In this document: in pieces, positions 9,301-18,210 of the stretch
Layout of the letters: every line of letters starts with the position of its first letter
Position numbering within the stretch: position 1 is the first letter of the stretch
NCBI GenBank assembly: GCA_964490765.1
Contig: CAZBDV010000021.1
Span: 1-37,648 of the forward strand
Direction of reading: 5' to 3'
DNA: 37,648 nt
Source of the DNA: CAZBDV01 sp964490765
GTDB taxonomy: Bacteria; Cloacimonadota; Cloacimonadia; Cloacimonadales; JAJBBL01
Made by a program: the position numbers and the translations under genes
Notes under the pieces: model-generated
The model's input: the letters and a program-made list of their open reading frames with translations, nothing else
What the model was told of the DNA's origin: nothing
Database searches by the model: none

Positions 9301-10101
9301 CAGAACCTCTTTGTGGATGAAGATTTTGTGGTTGGATTCGGCTCAATCAATGTAACAACCCTGCTCGGATATGATGCAAGTTATGATAATGGACGTTCCT
9401 GGGATCTTAATCATGCCAATAGCACGTGGTCACAATGGAATGAAACTTACTTAATCAGAGCAGTAGTGCTATATCAGGATGGTACAATAGCTACAATTTC
9501 ACCGTCGAGTAATGAAGAACACAACAATAGCCCCATCCGTTCAGTTGAGAAGCTCTCTTTCGTTAAGGATGATCCTTTAACAATCAATAGAGAAAATGCT
9601 CGAGAACTTGAGATAGTTGGATATAATGTCTATCGTGATAATATGTTGATCAACGATGAGCCTATTGAAATTACAACCTTTACTGAGACAAATCTTCCAG
9701 CTGGAACCTATCATTATTATGTTACTGCTCTTTATAGTGATACAAACTATGAGGGAGAATCCGAACCTTCAAATTCTGTTGAGGTTACTATACTGAGGGT
9801 TGATAGTATGGATGAAACACCCTCGGTAACTGAATTGATTAGTAATTATCCCAATCCTTTCAATCCTGATACAACAATTCAATTTAATCTCGCAAATGCT
9901 GACTTCGTTACAATAGATGTCTTCAATGTCCGTGGACAGAAGGTTGTTACTCTAATTGATGATTATCTGGAGAGCGGAAAACATTCCGTAGTCTGGAATG
10001 GCCGGGATTATACTAATAATCAAGTTAGTAGTGGAGTATATTTCTATCGTATGAGCAGTAAAGATTATAGTTCCATCAAGAAAATGATTATGATGAAATA
10101 G
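6376..10101 (+). CDS. Secreted GLUG/FN3 surface protein with FlgD-like sorting domain
   Basis: The product is 1,241 residues, with GAGGAGG six bases before the ATG. The order is: a signal peptide (..LSSIYAQ), the shared 126-residue N-terminal module, an FN3-like domain, GLUG repeats (about 283-620), then three FN3 domains with the 'GYN(V/I)YR(N/D)' signature (from nucleotides 8365, 8640 and 8985). The third FN3 is split after 'LEWSSP' by a beta-rich domain of about 160 residues (9040-9500, LVYDNNDVTDFYSYNGY..) and a charged linker. The end carries YPNPFNP (near 9848) and GVYFYRM..IKKMIMMK, a type-A sorting domain. Nucleotides 6442-7940 repeat the upstream gene. It is probably a cell-surface adhesin or matrix protein; its ligand is unknown. 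Confidence 0.87.
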   Translation: MRHFAVLMIATILLTIGLSSIYAQTPPRILVQKLESEDGDIMDIVTNTGNTHCQDYILTALHVETGAEISTSTGDTPVENLRINQVDAGFVAAIVNQSAFPSVWPAGNTVRLTITYIPTDEVATKDITVPEGTSSIILTDPEDVMIVPPYEGTVSPNPAVAINPIPENGATDISIDLSEIGWSYISNPGFTDPVGFRIYMNTSGVFDPEDPFEWIAYIPGQEDYLNSDILPAQLIFETTYYWKVVPTTIEPTRNRIYRSGTRGDAINVPIWSFTIEEEPFIPFAGGTGTVDDPYLVETADQLNYVRDFLPYHFRQISNINLGTDPWNTGNGWQPIGSSNDRFTGSYDGDNYTISGLTIARPTGTYQGLFAETENALLENIILENVDIAGQNRTGGIVGQNRSSIIQHCLVDGTISGSWFVGGITGYNLEDSTISECQNLAEVTGTQSVGGIVGYQSNSMASNSSSSGSVSNSGNYTGGLVGYNNNQSTVFQCFATSDVSGTSNIGGLVGYNAGNSSISQCFASGSVNSTGNFVGGLVGYHANSEVDNSYATGSSTGNSNIGGLTGYNSSATLSNSYSIGVVNGSSNLGGLVGAQYDSVVNNSYWNTETSGQESSAGGEGHTTAEMLQIATYIGWDFDEVWAIFENETYAILQWSLGTYLFPVTDLSGEFIDEEVILSWSEPYSPAGSELRLELQGYNVYRNQEQLNTELLTETVYHDPDVEYGITYTYYVTVVYDEGESGQSNSFTITPEPPYLYPPENLMAETGNEFVFLTWDSPNIPENSSGLSHNSVYHTQSPRTLERLELLGYNIYRNGAVINTAIVTDNEYEDYNVINGLIYSYYVTAVYVEGESEASNEIEAIPEEPEIYPPLNLTYFVEDNDVTLEWSSPFDTVELVYDNNDVTDFYSYNGYTMGVQMSPDQPCLIVSLKYYTSLTGGSGNFNVEIYDWSGSQPGTNLMFSDTCGALNNQWTVIDVSDQNLFVDEDFVVGFGSINVTTLLGYDASYDNGRSWDLNHANSTWSQWNETYLIRAVVLYQDGTIATISPSSNEEHNNSPIRSVEKLSFVKDDPLTINRENARELEIVGYNVYRDNMLINDEPIEITTFTETNLPAGTYHYYVTALYSDTNYEGESEPSNSVEVTILRVDSMDETPSVTELISNYPNPFNPDTTIQFNLANADFVTIDVFNVRGQKVVTLIDDYLESGKHSVVWNGRDYTNNQVSSGVYFYRMSSKDYSSIKKMIMMK
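6442..7940 (+). repeat. 1.5 kb direct repeat, copy B
   Basis: This is the partner of 3798-5296. Downstream of 7940 the two genes still encode alike GLUG repeats (..NNSYW..TSGQ.SSAGGE..) but with clearly diverged DNA. The sharp change in identity points to recent gene conversion or unequal crossing-over within an older gene pair. Confidence 0.93.
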
Positions 10102-10124
10102 TTACTTTAATATATTGAGATATA

Positions 10125-10152
10125 GAGAGTACCGGTAATTACCGGTACTCTC
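10125..10152. terminator. 28-base perfect palindrome, probable terminator
   Basis: The half GAGAGTACCGGTAATT reads into its exact complement through ACCGGTACTCTC, 23 bases after the stop of the GLUG/FN3 gene. TTGAAAAA follows rather than a T-run, so termination efficiency is uncertain. It lies between two surface genes for which I see no separate promoter, so it may allow partial read-through into the giant gene at 10227. Confidence 0.5.
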
Positions 10153-10226
10153 TTGAAAAACACTACCGGACTTATCACACTTTGTTTAACATACGTTTTG
10201 CCAGGCCTTGTATGGGGAGGGATATT

Positions 10227-13200
10227 ATGTCTTCTGGCAGTATTTCGCTGCTGTCGTTATCGATTACTGCAATCAAAAAATATACGCCCATTGCAGTATT
10301 AAGCTTTCTTCTGTTTGGAATCAATACTTATCTATATTCTAGTTCTCTCTTCCATATCCTGGATAGTAACACTGATTCTCTCCAGCTGGCATTTATTCTG
10401 GATCACTATAATATCGATCAAGTTGAAACTGAGCAAGAAATATATCATCGATTGTCTCATCCTGAGAGTGGATATATTATAGAGCAGGGATTACCTGAGT
10501 TACCATCTTTCTCAGTATTATTGGCAATTCCTTCTACCGGTAGTGTGACGATAGAAAACTGTGAAATTGAAAGAGAACATTACCGTGACAACATAACAAT
10601 CTTTCCAGCCCAGAATCTTGATATTGACTATCCTGTAGATTCCAGCCTGATCAAAAACGTTAGTTTTTACGAGAAGGGATCTGTATATCCCGATGCTGTC
10701 GCTTCTTTATCGCAACCTATGATTATGAGGCATCAACGTCTGGTTTCGCTCACTATCAATCCTTTTGCCTATAATCCTTCAACAAAGCAGCTTACTGTAA
10801 AGGAAGAGCTTGAAATTGTAATCAGATTCAATCAAGAAAGGATCGGTGAAAATGAAATAGCAGGTGATCAAACAAATATTTCCAGAACATTTGATAATTT
10901 TCTTTCTTCCAGTGTGATAAACTATAATCATATGAGAAGCACCCACAGAACTTATCAATCGCCAAGCCTGTTAGTAATTTATCATCACGATCCTTCAATT
11001 GCTTCTATCGTTAACGAATATCTGGATTGGAAACGTGATAAAGGATTTGAGGTACATTCAGTAGATACATCCAATCTGACTAACGCGGTCCAGATTAAGA
11101 GTTACATACAAAATGCCTACGATACCTGGGATAATCCCCCTGAATATATAGTAATCATTGGATCAGGAACAGGAACACTGGCTGTTCCTTACTGGTCAGG
11201 AGAGGGAGATAGTGACCATCCTTATGGTCTGCTGGCCGGTAATGACGATATATGGGATGTTTTTGTTGGCCGAATCTGGGCAGAAAACAGTTATCAACTG
11301 GCTACTTTATGGAATAAGATACAACATTATGAGATCTTTCCAAACCTTGATAATACCGATTGGTACGAGCACAACTTATTAGTAGGCGATCCAACAGTTT
11401 CTGGCATCTCAACAGTGATTACTAACCGATGGATACGAGAATTAATGCTCCGATATAATGATGGGTATTCCTTTTCTGAAGTCTACTCTCCACCATTCCC
11501 CAGTCAGATTAACAATGCAATTAATCAAGGCTCAGCTTTTTTCAACTATCGGGGTTTCGGAGGAATGTCCGGATGGTCTCCTGACACTGGTATTCTCAAT
11601 AACACTAATAAATTATGCAACAGCGTAATACTGACCTGCGGCACTCTATCTTATATTGGTTCCAGCACTGTAAGTAATCTCTTAACACTTGGAACTCCTA
11701 TAAATGCCAAAGGTTCTATTTCCGGAATTGGCATGTCGACTTCTTCTACCCATACAGCGTTTAACAACTGTCTTGGAGGGGGAATTTTTTACAGTATTTT
11801 CGTTGAAGGACGGAGAACAATGGGAGAAGCCCTTGCACGAGGAAAGTTGAATTTATGGCAACACTACGGATCCAGCTATACTTCCTTCGCCTTTCTATTC
11901 TCTCGCTGGGCGAATCTATTTGGTGATCCTTCATTAGATATATGGGTCGAGTCACCCAAACCAATGGATGTTACCTATGATACTGTAATCCCTCCTGGTT
12001 CGAACTATATCGTTGTAAGTGTAACAGATGAACAGGGAGTGCCTCTGGATGATGTATGGATTACTGTTCGACAGGTTGATGATGCAGATAATGAGTTCTT
12101 CAATACTGATTTTACTGATGATAATGGATCATTGTACTTGGCTATTGATGCGGAAGTTGAAGGCCAAATTAAGCTAACAGCAACCAAATCAGATTATATT
12201 CCCCACCATGGATCTTTCACAATTGAAGGAACGGAAGCATTATCATTTCATGAACTATTATTAACTGAAGACCTTGTAGCCGGAAACACTGTAGACTTTA
12301 ATATTTCGATCAAAAATTACCAAACCAATAATGTCCAGGGAATAACAGGTACCATTAGTTCTGATGACGACTATATTACAATCATTGATGATACTGCCAG
12401 TTTTGGCGATATTCTTGCTGGGGAAGTTGCTGAGAGTTTAACCCCCTATATAGTTAGTATTGATCCAGCTACCCCTGCTGATTATGAGATTGAAGTTTTT
12501 TTGACTATTTCAGATGCTTCTGCAAATGCTTGGAATGGACTGTTCCAGCTAAACATCCAAAATGGTATAGTTAGTTTAGTAACTTGGTCAATTAATGATG
12601 GTGATAATGGAATTCTAGATCCTGGCGAACAGGCTTCATTGTTGATCGAAGTAACTAATAATGGCACAGTAGATTTAGATGATATCTATTCTACTTTAAG
12701 GGTCTATGACTATGGGTTATCGATAGTTGACAGTATTTCATTTTTTGGTGACATCAACACTGAAGGAATTGTTGATAATAGTGAAGATAGCTTTTCTCTG
12801 TCGGCCATAGGTAACGTAATACCCGGAATGAGCTATATAATCGAAATCGATTTCTATAATAATCTTGGATTTTTTCAGACTTCCTCTTTCACTGTTGAGG
12901 TGGGCCAATCAACAATAAATGATCCACTTGGACCTGATGCTTACGGTTACTGGGTTTATGATGAAGGTGATAGTACTTACGCCTTTGCGCCCAGCTATGA
13001 CTGGATAGAGATATGTCCTCAATTGGGTGGGAATGGTGTTGATACAAACCTACAAGCAGATTTTGATAATATTCAGGAAGTAATGTCAATGGACCTGCCT
13101 TTTAATTTCCGTTTCTACGGCTTAGATTATAATGTAATCAGCATCTGTGCTAATGGCTGGATGGCTTTTGGTGTTACTGAACAGGCTTCTCAAAGAAACT

Positions 13201-16200
13201 GGCACTTACCAGCTCCACTGGCTCCAGCTTCTATTATTGCAGCTTTCTGGGATAATCTCTCCCTAGCCCAAGGTGGTGTTTACACCTTCTATGATAGTGT
13301 AGAAAATACCTTTATAATACAGTGGCAAAATGCTCAAAATGTTTATGAAATGGCTGAAGAGACATTTCAGATTATTCTCTATGACCCTGTTCATCATATT
13401 ACCCAAACAGGCGATGGATTGATTAAAATTCAATACAAGGTCTTTAACAATGTTAACAATAGTACAGGTTCTCCTAATGGTGAGTGGGGGAATTATTCAA
13501 CAATCGGTATAGCTGATCATACTTCTACTATTGGCCTGGAATATACTTACAATAACGTGTATCCTCCAACTGCTACGCCTTTATGTGATGAATCAGCGAT
13601 ACTATTTGTTCCGAGCTGGCTTGACTTATCTAACACCTTTGTTAATCTTGATAGTTTTGAACTATACGCTCATGAAACAAACATACCTAATTATGGAGAG
13701 ACTATAAGTTTCGTTCTGAACCTATCGAATATTGGTGGTCAGATGGCAGAAGGTTTGACAGGGATAATATCCAGTGAAAATCCCTATATCACAATCCTGA
13801 ATGACACTGCGAATTTTGGTGATATTGACGCTAATAGTAGTATAATTGTTCAGGATGCCTTTTCAGTTCTGATTGATTACTCCATACCTAACATGCATAC
13901 TGTGAACTTCCAGCTTGTTATTCAATCCGCAGACAACATGAACTGGGTAAATATGTTCAGTTTTGATGTTGCTGCTCCTCAAATCAATATTGAAGAAGTA
14001 TTGATATCCGATAACAATAATAACATTCCACAAAATGGTGAAGAAATATACATACAGATTACACTGAATAACACAGGTGCCGCCGATGCATTTGATCTAA
14101 GCGGCCTTTTGTCGAGTACAGATCCTTATGTTATTATTGATGATAACATTGTACCCTATCCAGACTTACCCTCTGGTGAAGTATCTCTCCCTGATGATTT
14201 TATTAGTCTTCAGATATCAGACGATACTCCTCATCAATATACTCCATCACTGATTCTGAACATCGAAAGTGAAGTAGGTATTACATGGGAACTTCCTTTC
14301 TCTTTTACTGTTGCTGCTCCTCTGGTTGAGATAGAGGAGGTCTCTATTACGGATAACAACAATAACATCCCTGAATACGATGAAACCATTTACTTCCAGC
14401 TGGCACTTGAGAATAATGGGGGTAATATTGCTTCTGAAGTATCTGCAATATTGGACAGTGAAGATGAATATGTCACGATTATTGCTGATGAGTTGAATTA
14501 CGGCACAATATTGACAGGACAGAGTATAACCCCTTCAGAATCCTTTATTGTCGAAATTGCTGACAATATTCCCGATATGCATCAAATCGTGTTCGAAATA
14601 ACTGTCACTACTGCTGATAATCATATCTGGTTGTACGAAATAGAGGTTCCAATAAATGCCCCTGAACTGGTATGCCAAGCTCCTATAATATATGATGCAT
14701 ACTCAAATGGTAACAATAACGGACTGCTCGATCCAGGAGAAGAGATTATTCTATACGTACCAATATTTAATAGTGGCACAGCAACTTCACCATCAATATT
14801 TTTCGATCTGTCCTGTGACAATCCTTACGTAGTAATAGATAACATAAATGAGACACAGTTCAATCAACTCGATTCAGAAAGTTTCTTCTATGCAGAAATA
14901 CATCTAATGGCAGGAGAAGAACTAACTCCCGGCACTGTCGTTTCCTTTAACTATATTCTGGAATCAGGTAATTATTCTTTTATTGGCCAGATCTCCACAG
15001 TTGCAGTAGGTCTTTCTGGTCAGATAGGTGGTGGTCCGGAAACAAATAATAACACAGAGGCTTGCCCAATCAATATTTTCTATCGTAGTCTGAGGGATCA
15101 GATGGTATATACTGCGTCTGAACTTCAGGAAGCAGGTTTAGGCTTGATTGGAGGGTTCTTAATAACTCATATCGGTTTCTTTATTGATTCTCCACCAGAG
15201 TATCCCCTGCCTGATTTTATTGTCAGGATTAAACATACAGCAGCATCTGACGCTACAGATCATGATTTCGGTCCCTACATAACGGTCTACAATAATGACA
15301 ATTATATGCCTAATGTTGGTGATTGGGATATGTTGACACTTACAACACCTTTCGAGTGGAATGGAGTAGATAATATTCTTATTGATACGGCTTTTTCTCA
15401 GACTACGAATTTCCATAACTCTGGCCAGGTAAGGATCTTTAGCTCTCCTGGTGGCTACAGGTATTCCCGATCAGATGCTCATAATCAAACTAATGCGACG
15501 ACGACCAATCTTTCCCATTATAAACCACAGATCCAATTCTATATCTCACCAAATTCCGAAATAATTAGACCGGATAGCCTTACTGCTCAGATCTTCAATG
15601 ATTTTATCCAGCTTGAATGGGATTCTCCAAGCGAAGAAAGCAATCTATCTGATGCCAACTCCTTCGTTGTTTCACAAGATGAACTTCTTAAAGATACGAT
15701 ACGAACAAATCGACAACCGGATGGATACAAAGTATATCGCAATGGAATATGTCTAACCGATGAATTATTAACGGAAACAAGTTACCTGGATCATGATATC
15801 ATTCCTTTATCGGTTTATTACTATCACGTTACAGCGGTGTATGGCACGATTGAGTCCCCAACCTCTAATATTGTTGTTGTCGAGTTGAGTGATATAACAG
15901 CAAATCCTGTTTTCAATCCCAATGCTGGGTATTACAACCAGAACCTTCTAGTCAGCCTCTCCTGCATGACAGGTAATGCACAAATTTATTTTACTATGGA
16001 CGGTAGTGAGCCAGATGAAAATACTACTTTATATACCGCTCCTATTGAATTGGCAATAGGGACAGAAACATTAATCAAAGCAAGAGCATACAGTGATACT
16101 CTGTTACCCAGCAATATTGTCAGCAGTATCTATTATATAACAGAAACGATCCCTGAACCAGTAATTGAACCATCTTCAGGACTTTATACACAACCAATTG

Positions 16201-17957
16201 AAATTACACTTTCCTTACCTGATGATCTCTGGAATATCTACTACACTCTTGATGGGTCTATACCAGATGAAAATAGCTATTATTATACAGGTAGCTTTAT
16301 ACTTCAGCAGTCAGCTATTCTAAAAGCAAGGGCCTTTGCAACAGGTTGGGAACCGAGCGAAATTTCTACTGCTGAATATACTATTTTAACTCCACCTCTG
16401 GAAATCTCTGCATCTGCATCTGGTTATGATATAACAATTACCTGGCAATCTCCATATGCTATCTACTCGGATAAGGTTAATCTTTATAGAAACTCTATAG
16501 GATCTGAAGAAGTTAATGATATTTATCCAGAAAGAAGAGAAAGTAATTTAAAAGGGTCTGAGATTTGTAATTCGCGACAGGAATTAGTTGCTTTTTTGTT
16601 ATATCGAGGCTTTAATGATGAAAATGATCTGGAATTTCTCGTGGAACTCCCTGTATCCGAAAATACTTATTACGATGATAATCTGATTGCCGGGACATAC
16701 TATTACCAGATGAGATCAGTATATACTGACGGTTTATCTGATCTAAGTGCTATGGTAAGTGCTCAGATACCAAAGGTGGCCAAACCATCAATCAACCCCA
16801 GATATGGAACATACTATTCCCCTCAATCTATAAATATATCCTGTACAACTCCTGAAACGGTTATTTTCTATACTTTAGATGGAACCGAACCCACGATGGG
16901 ATCATATCAATTTAATGAACCATTCATTATCTCTGAATATACCTTGGTCAGAGCACGAGCATTCAGAACAGGATGGGATTCCAGTAATATCGCTCAAGAA
17001 GAGTATCATATTTTGCTAACGCCAGATAACTTAGAAGGAGAAACCAGCCCTGGCACAGTCTTTCTTAGTTGGGATTATCCCATAACTTCGAGAACTCCCA
17101 AGAACAATGAGGAGTTAAATAAAGTCGGATTAAGTAGAACGGAAAAAAACAGTAAGCAAGTAAAAAGACAAGAAAATCGCTTATCGTCCTTAAAGAGGAT
17201 AAATTCCAGGGAGTTTATTGGTTATAATGTATATAGATCAATTGAAGGAGATGATTTTGAGATCATAAACCCTTCTCCAGTAACAAATGAAGAGTTCGTT
17301 GACCACAATCTTGCAACGGGTATCTATCAATACTATGTTACTTCTCTCTATGAAATCGGAGAATCTCTACCTACCGATGTTATAAGCCTAAATGTTATGG
17401 GAGTCGTTTGCAACCCACAATTCACTCCTGACCCCGGTGACTACTGGGAGCCGATTGAAGTAAACATTTACTGTTGTCCCTCAACAGCTACTATATTTTA
17501 TACTATCGATGGATCTGATCCTGATATAAACTCTGAGATCTTCATTGATCCCATATTTATCGAAGATACTACGACAATAAAGGCTAAAGGGGTATTAGCA
17601 GGTTGGTTTGATAGCGAAATTGAAGAAGCAACATATGTAATAGAACAAAGTGTCATTGAAGAAGAAATAATAGAACCGGCAGAATCTGATTGTTTCACGA
17701 TCTATCCTAATCCATTCAATCCCGATGTAACGATCTCCTTATACCTCGATAAGGCTGGACTGGTTGATATAGAAATATTCAACATCTCGGGTAGAAAAAT
17801 AAAATCACTAATCAGCTCTCATTTGCCTGCTGGGCAATATAACTTTGTCTGGAACGGTAGAAACGATTCAGAAGAGACAGTGTCTAATGGATTATACCTA
17901 ATAAGATTAAAGACTCCAGCTAAGATTGAGATAAAAAAAGCAATTATGATAAAATAG
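10227..17957 (+). CDS. Giant secreted C25 (gingipain)-like protein with Ig/FN3/CHB_HEX modules and sorting domain
   Basis: The product is 2,576 residues. The ATG at 10227 has GGGGAGG six bases upstream; an in-frame TTG at 10182 has none. A hydrophobic N-terminus (about 20-36) and propeptide-like region precede a C25-like domain (about 245-570). Its nucleophile region is LTCGT (C471), but the expected NYxGHG histidine motif reads NYRGFGG (440-446). After this come an Ig-like domain, NEW3/CARDB-like repeats (with 'DNNNNIP' near 1261 and 1375), a beta-rich domain (about 900-1130, 'GPDAYGYWVYDEGD'), FN3 domains carrying charged insertions, and four CHB_HEX_C_1-type domains ('YTLDGSxPD..LKARAF', about 1895-1970, 1975-2050, 2188-2263, 2393-2470). 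A YPNPFNP sorting domain ends the protein. Members of this family are secreted proteases, but activity here is doubtful because of the missing histidine. Confidence 0.85.
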   Translation: MSSGSISLLSLSITAIKKYTPIAVLSFLLFGINTYLYSSSLFHILDSNTDSLQLAFILDHYNIDQVETEQEIYHRLSHPESGYIIEQGLPELPSFSVLLAIPSTGSVTIENCEIEREHYRDNITIFPAQNLDIDYPVDSSLIKNVSFYEKGSVYPDAVASLSQPMIMRHQRLVSLTINPFAYNPSTKQLTVKEELEIVIRFNQERIGENEIAGDQTNISRTFDNFLSSSVINYNHMRSTHRTYQSPSLLVIYHHDPSIASIVNEYLDWKRDKGFEVHSVDTSNLTNAVQIKSYIQNAYDTWDNPPEYIVIIGSGTGTLAVPYWSGEGDSDHPYGLLAGNDDIWDVFVGRIWAENSYQLATLWNKIQHYEIFPNLDNTDWYEHNLLVGDPTVSGISTVITNRWIRELMLRYNDGYSFSEVYSPPFPSQINNAINQGSAFFNYRGFGGMSGWSPDTGILNNTNKLCNSVILTCGTLSYIGSSTVSNLLTLGTPINAKGSISGIGMSTSSTHTAFNNCLGGGIFYSIFVEGRRTMGEALARGKLNLWQHYGSSYTSFAFLFSRWANLFGDPSLDIWVESPKPMDVTYDTVIPPGSNYIVVSVTDEQGVPLDDVWITVRQVDDADNEFFNTDFTDDNGSLYLAIDAEVEGQIKLTATKSDYIPHHGSFTIEGTEALSFHELLLTEDLVAGNTVDFNISIKNYQTNNVQGITGTISSDDDYITIIDDTASFGDILAGEVAESLTPYIVSIDPATPADYEIEVFLTISDASANAWNGLFQLNIQNGIVSLVTWSINDGDNGILDPGEQASLLIEVTNNGTVDLDDIYSTLRVYDYGLSIVDSISFFGDINTEGIVDNSEDSFSLSAIGNVIPGMSYIIEIDFYNNLGFFQTSSFTVEVGQSTINDPLGPDAYGYWVYDEGDSTYAFAPSYDWIEICPQLGGNGVDTNLQADFDNIQEVMSMDLPFNFRFYGLDYNVISICANGWMAFGVTEQASQRNWHLPAPLAPASIIAAFWDNLSLAQGGVYTFYDSVENTFIIQWQNAQNVYEMAEETFQIILYDPVHHITQTGDGLIKIQYKVFNNVNNSTGSPNGEWGNYSTIGIADHTSTIGLEYTYNNVYPPTATPLCDESAILFVPSWLDLSNTFVNLDSFELYAHETNIPNYGETISFVLNLSNIGGQMAEGLTGIISSENPYITILNDTANFGDIDANSSIIVQDAFSVLIDYSIPNMHTVNFQLVIQSADNMNWVNMFSFDVAAPQINIEEVLISDNNNNIPQNGEEIYIQITLNNTGAADAFDLSGLLSSTDPYVIIDDNIVPYPDLPSGEVSLPDDFISLQISDDTPHQYTPSLILNIESEVGITWELPFSFTVAAPLVEIEEVSITDNNNNIPEYDETIYFQLALENNGGNIASEVSAILDSEDEYVTIIADELNYGTILTGQSITPSESFIVEIADNIPDMHQIVFEITVTTADNHIWLYEIEVPINAPELVCQAPIIYDAYSNGNNNGLLDPGEEIILYVPIFNSGTATSPSIFFDLSCDNPYVVIDNINETQFNQLDSESFFYAEIHLMAGEELTPGTVVSFNYILESGNYSFIGQISTVAVGLSGQIGGGPETNNNTEACPINIFYRSLRDQMVYTASELQEAGLGLIGGFLITHIGFFIDSPPEYPLPDFIVRIKHTAASDATDHDFGPYITVYNNDNYMPNVGDWDMLTLTTPFEWNGVDNILIDTAFSQTTNFHNSGQVRIFSSPGGYRYSRSDAHNQTNATTTNLSHYKPQIQFYISPNSEIIRPDSLTAQIFNDFIQLEWDSPSEESNLSDANSFVVSQDELLKDTIRTNRQPDGYKVYRNGICLTDELLTETSYLDHDIIPLSVYYYHVTAVYGTIESPTSNIVVVELSDITANPVFNPNAGYYNQNLLVSLSCMTGNAQIYFTMDGSEPDENTTLYTAPIELAIGTETLIKARAYSDTLLPSNIVSSIYYITETIPEPVIEPSSGLYTQPIEITLSLPDDLWNIYYTLDGSIPDENSYYYTGSFILQQSAILKARAFATGWEPSEISTAEYTILTPPLEISASASGYDITITWQSPYAIYSDKVNLYRNSIGSEEVNDIYPERRESNLKGSEICNSRQELVAFLLYRGFNDENDLEFLVELPVSENTYYDDNLIAGTYYYQMRSVYTDGLSDLSAMVSAQIPKVAKPSINPRYGTYYSPQSINISCTTPETVIFYTLDGTEPTMGSYQFNEPFIISEYTLVRARAFRTGWDSSNIAQEEYHILLTPDNLEGETSPGTVFLSWDYPITSRTPKNNEELNKVGLSRTEKNSKQVKRQENRLSSLKRINSREFIGYNVYRSIEGDDFEIINPSPVTNEEFVDHNLATGIYQYYVTSLYEIGESLPTDVISLNVMGVVCNPQFTPDPGDYWEPIEVNIYCCPSTATIFYTIDGSDPDINSEIFIDPIFIEDTTTIKAKGVLAGWFDSEIEEATYVIEQSVIEEEIIEPAESDCFTIYPNPFNPDVTISLYLDKAGLVDIEIFNISGRKIKSLISSHLPAGQYNFVWNGRNDSEETVSNGLYLIRLKTPAKIEIKKAIMIK

Positions 17958-17969
17958 AGAGAACAAAAA

Positions 17970-17990
17970 GAAAGGACTGATTGTCCTTTC
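17970..17990 (+). terminator. Weak hairpin after the giant gene, possible terminator
   Basis: GAAAGGAC (17970-17977) pairs with GTCCTTTC (17983-17990) across a five-base loop, 12 bases after the stop. The following ATTGAG is a poor U-tract. Confidence 0.4.
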
Positions 17991-18067
17991 ATTGAGATAA
18001 GATGAGCGGTCCAGATATTGATGAGATTATAACCTGTTAAGATAGATGAGCAATATTAAGAAGAATA

Positions 18068-18085
18068 GTCAAAAATATATTGACA
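18068..18085 (+). promoter_or_regulatory. GTCAA-N7-TTGAC operator/promoter element, copy 3 (before the regulator)
   Basis: The sequence is GTCAAAAATATATTGACA, differing from copy 1 at one position, with TTGACA at 18080-18085. It lies 113 bases before the ATG of the winged-helix gene, which fits autoregulation. TATCTTTAG about 19 bases after the TTG loosely resembles the Bacteroidetes TAnnTTTG -7 box. Confidence 0.55.
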
Positions 18086-18129
18086 ATATTGAGCAGTGAA
18101 ATATCTTTAGTTCAAAGAGGTGATTGATT

Positions 18130-18210
18130 ATGTGGAATTCTCTTAGAATTTTTATTAATTTAATTCAGATCGATTGTTTAGAGAGGTTTAACAAGATATG
18201 GCAAAGATGA
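18130..18210 (+). CDS. Possible 26-codon leader peptide overlapping the regulator start
   Basis: An ATG at 18130 has AGAGG nine bases upstream and opens a 26-residue frame (MWNSLRIF...FNKIWQR). The frame closes at TGA 18208-18210. This TGA overlaps ATG 18207, the fourth codon of the regulator frame, in an ATGA arrangement typical of translational coupling. A six-base-pair hairpin AATTCT/AGAATT (18136-18150) followed by T's lies inside. It could be a leader peptide that feeds ribosomes to the regulator, or chance. No homology is recognised. Confidence 0.3.
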   Translation: MWNSLRIFINLIQIDCLERFNKIWQR

